The translations under genes and the position numbers were made by a program. A stretch of DNA of 64,000 nt from Heliocidaris erythrogramma (Eukaryota; Echinodermata; Echinoidea; Camarodonta; Echinometridae): positions 26,754,094 to 26,818,093 of the forward strand of contig CM046857.1 in the NCBI GenBank assembly GCA_025617745.1, read 5' to 3'. Below are positions 44,001 through 56,000 of this stretch, one piece after another (within the stretch, counting starts at the first letter, position 1; every line of letters begins with the position of its first letter). The notes under the pieces are model-generated. The model did not search any database, was not told the origin of the DNA, and was given only the letters and a program-made list of their open reading frames with translations.

Positions 44001-47000
44001 GAGTGTACAAATGTGACATATTCTTCAAGTACTCATTGAAAGCTATCAATATTGAAAAAATGTGAGACAATAAATTTTAAGAGTGTATAAAATTCACACA
44101 TGACGGCAAATTAGCATTATTTAATGATTTTGGACCTTTTGGGGGAACCTAGTCAAATTATAGTGTACAAATGTGATAATATTCTTCAATTCATTTAAAA
44201 CTATCAATATTGTAAATAGCACTATGATCAGGCTTTTGCGTTTGTGAGAAAATCAATTATGGAATATGCTCTAAAGGTCACACGTTACCAGAAATGAGCA
44301 TATTTTAAGTGTATAACTGTTTTTTGTTGACTTTGAGAAGCGATTTCAAGGTCATTCTCCTATAAAACAAACTTACAGTAGTATATTTTCTTTTAGTATC
44401 TATAACATACTGCCAGCACTGTTAATATCACTGTGCTTGGCCTTTTTATCTTGAAGGAATTAACATTTGAAATATGATCTTAAGCCCATATGTCAATTTT
44501 CTTTGATTTTGATGCGTTTATGACCATTTTCGACAGTGTACATTGGCCATTGAACGTTCCGGACGCAAAATTTCTTTGGTAACTCGTTAAAATATACATG
44601 TAGGTACCTTGGGGCCTATCCATACACAAGAATTGGTGGTGTTCCGAGATTGGACTAAGGGTGATCCATGACCTTGAAATTGGCTTATTTTGAAAATATC
44701 CCAAATTTGAGGGCGCTCTTTAGCAAAACCGCTTGGACAAACGTCTGATTTTTTTTTAGGTAACTTGTTCAATTACTAAAAGTGTTCAAATATACAAAAT
44801 ATTGGGTCCTAAGCTTATTTGATTTTGAAGCTATGAACCTCCAAACATACGCTTGAAATCACAGATTTGACAGTGCACGCCATTTTCGGTGACCTTGTAC
44901 ACGAAAATGGAGAATGTATTTGTGTCATGATTATTTTTTTTTTGTAAAGGGCATAAAGTTCTCTCAATATCCAGACAATGAGCTCTCTGTGTGAAGAATT
45001 TTGGCTACAGTTGTCAAAAATGCATAAATTTAATTAGCCCTATTGCTTTGTCTGTGCATTGGTTGCTAGGCGAGGCCATATCTTAGCAACCGTTTGACCT
45101 TGGGGCAAAATATTTTGGAGTTTTCCGTCAGACACTTGGGGGAACATTTGGTGCGAGTTTAAAGAAAATCGAAGGGGGTCGGGTGACACCCATCCGTTGA
45201 TTTGATGTGGATTGACCCATCTACTATCTAGATCTACATGTTGAAAATATTGAAAAACTAGGGTGGTGTATTCCGACCTAAGCATACATGTAGGTCGGCT
45301 GTTCGGACACCTTGTTGGTGATATACGGTCATACCGTCTGTCTATGGGGAAGGTTGAGAAATGTAAGAAATATTAAAGATTTCCCCATAACAGACGGTTA
45401 TTTCTGTCTAGCATCGAGTGAGCTTAAAATCATTGTCCCTACGGGTGAACTGCCTCACCCCAACCCGTAATTTAAACTATGAAGTCGTAAATGAAAAACA
45501 AATACGCAGTCACAGAATGTAATGATTATCATATACTTATTATAATGCACCCACCTGAGTTTTGAAATAATCCAAGATGAAATTAACCTCAATTTGCCAT
45601 GTTGTCAACGGGGTTTCGCAAGTGAATCGAGGCGAACAGAATAGTATATAGCGAGCGGACTTTAGGTCCCAGCTCAGCAGCAGAGCTCTGCACTCAAATG
45701 CAGTCAAAGTTGATAAATTTGTTGTTTCACCATATTTCGATAAAAATATTACAAATACCACATATTAAAGATAATGTCACAAACACTACTTAAACTACAA
45801 TAAAAATTCATAAACTTGCGTGAAGGGGGATGAATTTTATGATTTGAATATTTGCCGATGAAAAAAACGAGAGTATTATATCGAGAACGATCGCGAACAA
45901 TCTTTTCTCCCATGTTGAAGCACTACTGTTCGTGCGCAATGGTGATTGGCACCAGATTGACACTCCGATTTTCGAGAGACCAGCACTGAGAAAAGATCGT
46001 TTGTGACATTCTATTACATTTTTTTATGCCAAAGAAATACAGAAAATGTACAAATTATCACTCCTATTGCAAGTTTTTTTATGTTCTTGTAACTAGGTGT
46101 TGAGTTGGTGATTTTATGTGATGTAGTATTTGTGCTATTTTCATCGAACGAGCCAAATATTTGTAGCACCATAGGGAAACACATAGCGATGGACCCCAAC
46201 AGGAGTGGCTGTGGCAGACTTAGGTCTATTTAGGAGAGGGATTCCGTGAAGCCAGACGTCTCAGCAGAGCATATCCCGGAACGAAATAGACTGATTTTTC
46301 GGTCTTTAGCTGTACGAGCTCCTTGGCTTATCAATCTGTAGGAGTGTAGACAGAAAAATCTGTCTGTTTGGAGGATTTTTATAACATTTTTTGACTCTTG
46401 AGGTTCTCCTCCAAGACAGACGGCAGCCTCCCATAGGCACTGTAATCGAGTACCTCTCTGCTAGCCTTAAGCACTAGGTCTATGCCCAAAATGGGTTATT
46501 TATTATTTTCATACAACTCCTTCAATTGAATTTCAATTACCTTGATCAAGTGAAATCTTCATACTGTTTTTGCCATGTTGACCAGCAATCTTGTTCCTTT
46601 GAAACTCACACAAGTTCAGCAACTACGCATCCTCGGCTTTAGCGGCAGTACGGACGTATGGGTGCGAGGACATTTATGAATAACCTTGCATATGTATCAG
46701 TGGCTAATTGATAATTGTTGACCACTAGAATAATACCAGTCATCAAGATTTACTACATGATAAATGATTGCATGGACTCTATCCCATTTTCTTCCTCCTC
46801 ATAATGCAGGGGAAGAGGCAGAGGTATAGGAGGCAGAGGTGGAGGAGGCAGAGGTTCGGCAGAGGTACGGGAGGTACAGGAAGCACCAGGGGTGGAAGAG
46901 CACCTCAAGGGAACCCCAGAGGCCAGAACAGAGGCAGGGGCAACTGGCAAAAGCAACCCGCCAAATTTCAGGAGAAGCCAGTCATCGTCGATGCAAGACA

Positions 47001-50000
47001 GAAGCTGATTCAGAAGGCTCACCAGGGTGATGCTAGGGACAGACTTGCTAAGAAAGCAAGGCAGACCGATGCAAGGCTGAAGCTGACATCGAGGAAGAGG
47101 AGTACAGATGACCAGTTGGTGGCGCAGCCAAGGAGCGGGGAACAACCACCTCCTGCTGATCTGGCTAGACCACTCGCAAGAACAGTGCCAAACGTAAGAG
47201 GAAGCTTGGAATGTATTTATTGTATGGTTAGCTGTAGAAGGGACAGGATCTCTCTTTTTTTTTTGGGGGGGGGGAGGTCTTCTTCTTGTTTTCTCATTCT
47301 TTCTTTCTTTTTATCAACATTGACAATTTGCCAAGTATGTCTTACCTGAAAATAAAGCAGCAGACTATTCCTCACAATTTTTTTCTATTTCTTTTTTTAT
47401 GGCAACATTTTGCTTTTACTTAACTGGTGTTTTTTACCTGTAATGACAGAATACACTCTAAAATGTCATAAAAGCCCATGCAACCCTCTGGTAAAATGTT
47501 GATTTATTTATGTCTTCACTGTAGAGAACTAATTGTTGTACTATCCCCATCAGTTTTCAACTGTCGAGCTGTGGATGTATAATAAGCTCACTGAATATTT
47601 AGTAACTCTTGAATTGTTTGTGTAGAAAGTCTCTCTTTACTTGATATACCTTTTAGCTCTGATTCTCCCCATAACTTTATGATCAAGAAAGCTCCTCTCT
47701 CATGATACCTTCGCTGTAGTAATGACAGTATCCTGCTCCATGTTCCTCAAACATATGCCATATAACACTTTCCAGGCATGAACTTCTCGACTATGGAACA
47801 AGCTTCCAAGAATTATTCTTTGATCCCCTTCTTTGGATGTGTTCAAGAAATTCTCAAAATTCTCCTTTTCAATAAGTAATCAACAACAATATAATTCCTC
47901 AATAATTTCCATGCCTCCGCACACTGAAGGTGGGTGCCGGAGGCATTTAATGTTTTTGGGTTGTCCCGTCCCGCTTTCTCGTTATAGCGATAACTCAAGA
48001 ACCACATGAGGTGTGAACTTTAAACTTGGTGCTAGTATGTATCACCATAGAAAGACGATCTGATTAGATTTTGGGATATAAAGGTCAAAGGTCATAGAGG
48101 TTCCTTCTGAAATTGCAATTTTTAGCCTTGTTAACATGATATCTCAAGAACCATTTGGTCCATTAACTTCAAACTTGGCACTAGTATTCATCACCATAGT
48201 GAGACAAACTTATTAGGTTTTTGTTCACGTAGGTCAAAGGTGACAGGTCATAGAGGTCATTATACAGGTGTGAAATTAATGCTTTTTTTGCCTTATCTTT
48301 TATTCTGGTTCAATCAAAATTTTAAACAAATCAACATGAATGTGCAATATATTTCTGATCTGGAAAGGGCGGAGGCATAACTTCATCTAGTTATGACAGT
48401 AAGTTTTGTGTAACAATAGTTATTTTGTAAGAACACTTTATACAAATTAAATTGTTGTACTGTATTGTATAAGTTTCTCTTACATGTACTTTCCAAATTA
48501 TGGTGCAGTTGGGATCAACCTTCACAGTGCGCAATCCCGCCAGAGTACAGAACAAAACACAGATCACCATAAGGAATCCCCCTCAGCAGGAATCCCCGTC
48601 ATCTCTTTCCATGTCCACCTCCTCCCACCATGGGACCTCCCCACGTCGGAGTAACAACCCCTTGCTGGCTGGAAGCAGTACTCTCAGAGTCACCAAGGCT
48701 GTTCCACAACCTCAAAAGGTATGTCAAGTGGTTATAGGCCAACAAAAGCCTCAATCACACTGGCACAGTATACTTGCAAGTGAATAGCAAGTGAGGGTAT
48801 TAAAAAAGGAGCATCACCCATCAAATTCCTCTACAGTGTGAGTCAATAAAAAGGAAACTCAGATTCAACCATGAATTCTGTTGCAATCAGTACAGTTTAC
48901 TAAGTAGATTTAATCAGATACTCAAGTAGTTTTAATACAAGATACTCATAGTGTAGCCTATCATGTTTCCTTTAATTTGAAACCTTGATCAATAAAATCC
49001 AACTATGGACAGCTGAGCAGTACGGTAATATTTTTCCCGACGCATGCCAAATTTGCCTCTGCCCAAGTTTTGAATGAAATGAACGGTCGACCCAAGGTTG
49101 ACTGAATGATCTCTATTCCAGATGAATGCACTCACAAATAATGAAAGTGACTCCTGAGTGGCCCCATTGCATAAAACTTACCATTAATGGTAACTCCCAT
49201 GGAAACCTTGATTTTGATTGGCTGTTGAGTGATGTTACTACATGATGGTAGTTACCATTGATAGCAGAGTTACCATTAATGGTATTAAAGTTTTATGCAA
49301 CGGGGCTTTGAACACCATCCAGCCCAAACTTGGGCAAAGATAATTCTGACATGCTTTTTGAAAATGACCAGTGCTCAGTTATCCTTTATTGCATTTTGGT
49401 TAGCAGCCTATCAGTTAAAGAAGACATCAACTATCATACCATTATAATACACTTCAGTGATTTCACTTGGTTTTAAGATATTGAGGCTTGAATATTGGTA
49501 TCTTTTTTTTTACTCACACAATATGTGCTCGTTGATCTCTGTGCTGTGTGCTACAGACTTTCGATGCGCAGAATGCTGACATTTAATTTTCTTGCTACTG
49601 CCTTTTAAGGCAGCCTACAGCCTACAGCGTCTAGTGTTATGAAAAGGCTTAATTTGGTTGCCCAGGGTTAGTGATGGACAGGTAAAATTATCAGCAATGC
49701 AAAAATGAGTGCTCTTCATTGGATACTTTCCTCTTCTATTTTATACCTATTGACACATAAGTGAACTGGGATTAGAGCACACCATAGTCCACACACCTTG
49801 GGAAATCTTACAATGTCTACGATGAACTCTATTCATGTAACAAAAACAATGATACTCGCGATGTAGCATGATTTGCAATGAACGGCCTGTTACCAAGATT
49901 GGCATTACCGCATTCATCCCCAGTAATTATTTTGCGAGTACACGTGGTGGACTGGTGGTGTAAAATATTTTTTTAATTTACATTATTAAGCCCTATTTTC

Positions 50001-53000
50001 CCTACCTGTATACTGTTTTCAATTAGAACATTTTATTGTCATACATTAAGAAAATAGATATTCATGCACTGAAAAGTTACCCCGAATAGAATGCTGTATA
50101 GATGGCAGAAAGTACCCCTTAATGTCTTCCCATCAGTCACAAATATCCAAATGCATTGTTTTGATGTAGTGTGTTCACTTTGTACATTTCTCTCTACTTT
50201 TTGTGCCTGCAGAGACCAGCTGTTGACTATCCACACTTTGATGATGATTTATTAAGTGCTCGTCCATCTAATCCTCCTAAAGTACAGCGACGCCTGCCAG
50301 AGAGTGTAATGACACAGAATCGAGCTTGGGTAAGTTCCGTAAACCTGTTAGAAAATTATATTTTTGGACAAACTCTCTTTAGTGACTGTAAAAATATATA
50401 TTTTTCAATTATTTAATAGGAATTTTTGATGTTCGATGCCTGTAAATATCATTTGTTTTGGAAAGACAAGACATATGTGACCCGTCACGTCAAAATGAGA
50501 CAGAAGTCGCATTTTTCGAAATTGCATTTTATTATTGATTATTATTCCCCGTTTCATAAGCTTTAATTTGGTATATATTTCAACTATAGAGAGTGAGTAT
50601 TAGTGGAGATAATAGCTTTTGAATCTTGAGTAAAGTAGGGCTGTGACAAAGTATTTCTTCGAGAAAAACGCTTCCAAAGTTTGACTTCCGTTTTGCAGTC
50701 ATGCAGCATTTTCCGTTTGTAATGTCAACTAGATTTTTATAAAGCCCTTAGCAACCGTTTATTAATTCTAATAAAAACTAGTCCTTATGTTTCTTTAGGA
50801 TCTCTTCTCATGAAAACATGGATTTTAATTCATTTAAGCCATGAATTCTAACGGTTTAAAGGGTAACAAATCAAGTAGTTTCACGGCACTGAAAAAGCTT
50901 CCCGCATCAACTGCATGCTTTTTTCGTTGAGCCTTTCCTATGCCGGTATGATATTCTTAAAGGGTTGATTAACCTAGCTATAGTCAAAAGGTTTATAAGT
51001 CTGTCATTTTGTGCGGGGTAATGTATTAGATTATGGTTCAAACTTTCAGAGGTTTTTATGTCATTATATCTTTTTCTAAGTTAATCATGTAAACTTGATT
51101 TCTTTCAATGTTATTTGCTTTCTTTTTATAGCTTGGATTAGATTGTCGCAAAGTCATTCAATTTTGGCAAATTTACTGATGAGACTAGTCTTTACCAAGA
51201 ATAATATTGACAGAGATCGTTGATGTCTGCATATGAAGCTTACTTTTTTTACTTTTCGTCTTGTGAAAGAGCAATAGAAATCGCCGCTTTCTTAGGCTGA
51301 AGAATTAACACACGATTATTGATTTTCTCTCTCTCCTTCTACATCACGCACCTGTTTCATAATCTCCACAGTTTTATTTCTTTCTTTTGAAAGCTAACTC
51401 TCTTTTCGGTTCGCTCTTTACTTATTACCAGATTAAACAACGATGGAATGAAACAGAATCATAATAAAGAAATTGTATCCTGCTCTACTTAGTTCTACCT
51501 TTAAAAAATGTTTATAAAAGCGTCTTTCTTTTCTTTTCGCCATGTCAAAGAGGTATAGAATTCGCCCCTTTCAAAGAACAAGGATTAAGTCACATCCTGC
51601 CTTCGCGAGACGATTGATTTTTCTTCTCTCTCATTGTCCTTCTCAGGGGCCGCGGAACGTCTTGGAAAGTGGGGGGGGGGGGGGGGGGGGCTGCGTGTAT
51701 AACTACATTTTTGCAATGCCGTACATTTGCATGTGTTTACTGAAAAAAGTGGGGGGGGGCTGCAGCCCCCTGCCCCCGGTTCCATGGTCCCTGCTTCTCA
51801 ATCACGAGCTTGTGTCATAATCTCCACACAGGTCCTTTTCTGTATGGTTAAAAAGCTTCACTTCCTTTATCATCAATTCCCCATGTTCAACAGCAGGATA
51901 AAGATAAACTGTTTCTTAGCGCCGCTCTATAGTTAATAGAGCTTTAATTTTTTTTAAATTAACGCCCGAACAATCTCTCTCTCCTTCTAAATCTTTCACC
52001 TGTATCATAATTTCGACTGTTCTTCTTAATTCTATTTTGAAAGCTAACTCTTTCTTGTCTGTTCGGCTTTTTTAACGAATAAGAGATTTGGCCGCTAATT
52101 ATCATTATGTTGACTGGCGGTATGAACATGACGAAGACAAACTGCATCTTAGCTTGAAAGTCATCGTTTCTCCCCGCCCAATAGTTAACTCAAGCTTAAA
52201 ACAAATCAGATACTTGTTTCATTATCGCAACCGAGGGCCTTTTCATTCTAGTTTTACAAAATAATTTTCTTTTATTTTCGGCTGTTAAAAAGAGTTATAG
52301 AATTGGCCGCTTTTTATCGTCATGTTCAAAAGCGGGATAGAGATAAACTGCTCTTAGCGCCGCTCTAGTTAACTAGAGCTTTAAAAAATAAATAATAATG
52401 ACAACTGCTTTTTGTAAAAATTGACACCCAGACAATTCTCTCTCTCCTTCTAAATCTTTCACCTGTATCATAATTTCGACTGTTCTTCTTAATTCTATTT
52501 TGAAAGCTAACTCTTTCTTGTCTGTTCGGCTTTTTAAACAAATAAGAGATTTGGCCGCTAATTATCATCATGTTGACTGACGGTATGAACATGACGAAGA
52601 CAAACTGCATCTTAGCTTGAAAGTCATCGTTTCTCCCCGCCCAATAGTTAACTCAAGCTTAAAACAAATCAGATACTTGTTTCATTATCGCAACCGAGGG
52701 CCTTTTCATTCTAGTTTTACAAAATAATTTTCTTTTATTTTCGTCTGTTAAAAAGAGTTATAGAATTGGCCGCTTTTTATCGTCATGTTCAAAAGCGGGA
52801 TAGAGATAAACTGCTTCTTAGCGCCGCTCTAGTTAACTAGAGCTTAAAAAATAAATAATAATGACAACTGTTTTTTGTAAAAATTGACACCCAGACAATT
52901 CTCTCTCTCCTTCTAAATCTTTCACCTGTATCATAATTTTGACTGTTCTTCTTAATTTTATTTTGAAAGCTAACTCTTTGTCTGTTCGGCTTTAACGAAT

Positions 53001-56000
53001 AAGAGAATAAGCAGAGGGGGGGGGGGGGGGGGTGCGCAAGGGGCGTGCGCCCCCCCTGTTTTGTGTGACAAAGTATGCCCCAGACCCCCCAGATGGCCGT
53101 TTGGCTTCGTCAAACGGAGGGTTCCTCAGTGTGTGCCCCCCTTTCTGAAAATCCTGTATCCGCCCCTGGCTAACTGGCAGTATGAACATGATGAAGATAA
53201 CGCGCGTCTTCGCTTGAAAGTCATCGATTCTCTCCGCTCTATAGTTTACTCCAAAAGAAATGTATACAATCTACTGGTGTCTAATAGCTAATTTCTTTTC
53301 TTCTTCGCCATGTTATAAAGAGGTAGAGAATTCGCCCCTTTCAAAGAACAAGGATTAAGTCACCTCCAGCAAGAGACGATTATTGATTTTCTCTCTCTCT
53401 CTTTGTCCCAAAACGCGCTTGTTTCATAATCTCTACACAGGTACATGTACTGTTCTTTCTGGTTAAAAGGCTTATTTTCTTTTCGGCTTTTCAAAGGGTT
53501 ACAGAATTTACCCCTTATTATTATTGTGTATCAATAGTTTCATTGTTCGTAAGTCATCTTTCCAGTTCTTCTTACTTCTGTTTTGAAAGCCAACTCTTTT
53601 CTATTCCCTCTCTACTTTCAATAGATTAAACAGCGATGGCTTAAACCAGCTTCGTAATGAAGAGATCTATCATTGACGATTAACAATTCTCTGCGCTAGT
53701 CGAGTCTTGCTTTACGAAATCTACCACCTTCTCAATTTCGACTTTTTCTTTTTGCTTTTATTAGAGCTAATTAATTTGTTTATTATTTTCACACGCACCC
53801 TCACCAGATGATTAGTGAATTCTTCTCTCTCTCTCATTCTGAACATGTATCACATTCTAACACATTTTCATTCGCCGTCACAATTTCATTTGGTTCACCC
53901 CCCCCCCCCCCCATTCAAAGGGATCTTGGGACTTTATTTCACTTTCAGACTCTCTTTAAAGTGATACTAGGCTGAGCAAAGTAACAAAATAATCAACTTG
54001 TAAAGAAAAAGAGACAGAGAGGGGAGGTACTGATAACTGAAACAGAGAAAGAAGAAAAAGATTTTTGTTTAGCCTGCACTCAAAACGAAACAAAGACTCC
54101 CCAAAATAAAGATTAATGAAATATTGATAATATTGTACTTTATTCTAACGGGACCAAAGTAGTACGAATGCGATGATAACAGAAGCAATATCTGATCTTA
54201 ATCTTCAGAACAATTCGAGACGGCACGAGCAAGCCAGCGCGATCGAGCATTAAGTACATGTACTTGTTGCAAATTCTTGTACAGAGATCACGTGACTGCG
54301 AACGTCCAATGAACAAAGCCACGCATCGCTAGGGGCGGGGCCTAGCGGATGGCTTTCTTTTCGCTCTGGGACGAGCCAGCTGTCCGAAAAAATAGAAGAG
54401 TTGACCAAAAAAAACACTCGTAGCAAAACTGCTTTTTCTACCCTTTCCCGTTATATTTAGGACTCAATTTTTTTACAGAGCATTCATGAAACAATGAAGA
54501 TTCAAATCAGCTAAGAAAAAAAAAATTACGAAATTTGAAGTTTTTTAAAATTTGCCCAATTTTCTTGAGTTCTAGCCCAGCGACTTCTGTCTCATTTTGT
54601 CGTGACGGGTCACATATGTGACCCGCCGCCTCAAAACCTACAATAAGTCGCACGGACCACAACGTAGCAAACAGCCCAAAATAGTAAATTTGCTTGGATC
54701 AGTCGATTTTCTGTTTTTGATAGAAATGTGTAGTTTCATTATCATTCTATCATGTCTCAAGTTTGTGAGTAGTAATTCGACTTAGAAATATGTTTTTGGG
54801 GCATTTTAAAATGACTCCTTTTTTCACCTGTCGAGCTAATGAATGTTTGGAGAGCTTTTGTAATACTTTCATTCAATGCCAAATTACTACTTTACCTCTA
54901 AAGGTATTAAATTGATTTTTGGAGTGAGTAATGAATAGGTCCTCCTGGAGCAGTATGCCAAAATTCAGCCTAATCTGATAATCCCTTCATACCGGTTGCT
55001 AGGCCATTTGAATACCCAGTTTTACTTGGGCGCACACAGAGAGCGAAAGTTTAGCACTCTTTTGTTCGGAACTTAAATGGCCATTTTCTCTGAATAGGAG
55101 TTATTGATTGCTGGTTACATACTGATTCTAAATGTGATATTTAACATTGAGTAAACTAGGCAAGTGATATACCATTGGAAAGCTGAGAATCTCTACTTTC
55201 AGAAAATGTATAAAACAAACAAAACATTTCTGGCGACTTATTGTAGGTTTTGAGGCGTCGGGTCACATATACAGATTTAAAGAGAAAATAATTGTGCATG
55301 GTGAGGGTAAATGTTAGATGAAGAGACATATATTTTTCTGTCTCTCCCCCCCCCTATCTTCTCTCTCATTTGTGATACATGTACATCTAGCATTTTAAAA
55401 CTATTGTGGCTGTGATCCAATGTATATTCCAAGTGTTATGGGTGGCAAGATAAGCAACAGATGCAATCTTAAAGTGAAATATATCTCCCAAAAGAGAAAT
55501 ATGTACGGAATAACCCTTTGAATATATCTAAGAATAATTCAGGCCAACGCATTGGGGAAACAAGCTAAATTATTGTTGGCACCATTATCTAAATGCATTT
55601 AAGGTTTTATGAATTATTGCGTATATTTTGATGTTTAAAACGTTTTCATTTTTTTCTGATTTCATGTCCATGTGTGCAAGCTTCTTGTGATTCTAAAGTT
55701 ACATGGTATCAATAATTTGGTGGTTATATGTTATAGGCTTCAGGTTTCTCAGCAAGACTTCATGCCCCTACGCCGCCCGCAGGAACAAGACTTATCATTT
55801 CCAACCTGCAGATCAGTGTCACAGTGGATGATATCAAGGTATTCTTTTAGTCATGGGTTTCTTGCTGCTGTATTCCAAATGTAGTTTTCGTAACAAATCT
55901 GAATTTGGACAACTCATTGCTTAATATCTGCACAAAGCGAGATGGATACTTGTAGAATTTAGAAAGACATTTGCATGAGCACCGATGATCAATATTTTTT

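Larger units (their letters stand above)
51300..53860. repeat. tandem array of ~463-bp units, diverged at both edges
   Basis: The word TCTCTCTCCTTCTAAATCTT recurs at about 51975, 52440 and 52905, giving a period near 463-466 bp; these central units are nearly identical. Each contains the palindrome GCTCTAGTTAACTAGAGC or a variant, CGCCGCTCT, and TTTTGAAAGCTAACTCTTTC. Diverged partial units extend from about 51300 to 53860. The 65-80 codon minus-strand frames repeated in it (MQFVFVMFIP...) are by-products. Confidence 0.85.
50476..54614. mobile_element. 4.1-kb non-autonomous TIR element, TA target, internal tandem array
   Basis: The ends TGTGACCCGTCACG, then CAAAATGAGACAGAAGTCGC, match as inverted repeats over about 38 bp with one difference, and TA flanks both sides (50474-50475 and 54615-54616). 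Between them lie a pyrimidine-rich tandem array of ~463-bp units and two smaller MITEs (51644-51793 and 53012-53168), but no transposase. It fills most of intron 4 of the POLDIP3-like gene. The TA target fits Tc1/mariner-like mobilisation; the size and tandem interior are unusual. Confidence 0.75.

Noticed and set aside
45540-45761. 73-codon minus-strand frame in POLDIP3 intron 1
   Set aside because: No recognisable motif, and not linked by splice sites to the THAP exon.
52365-52610. 81-codon minus-strand frames repeated in the 463-bp array
   Set aside because: They repeat with the tandem unit, are disrupted in other units and show no domain.
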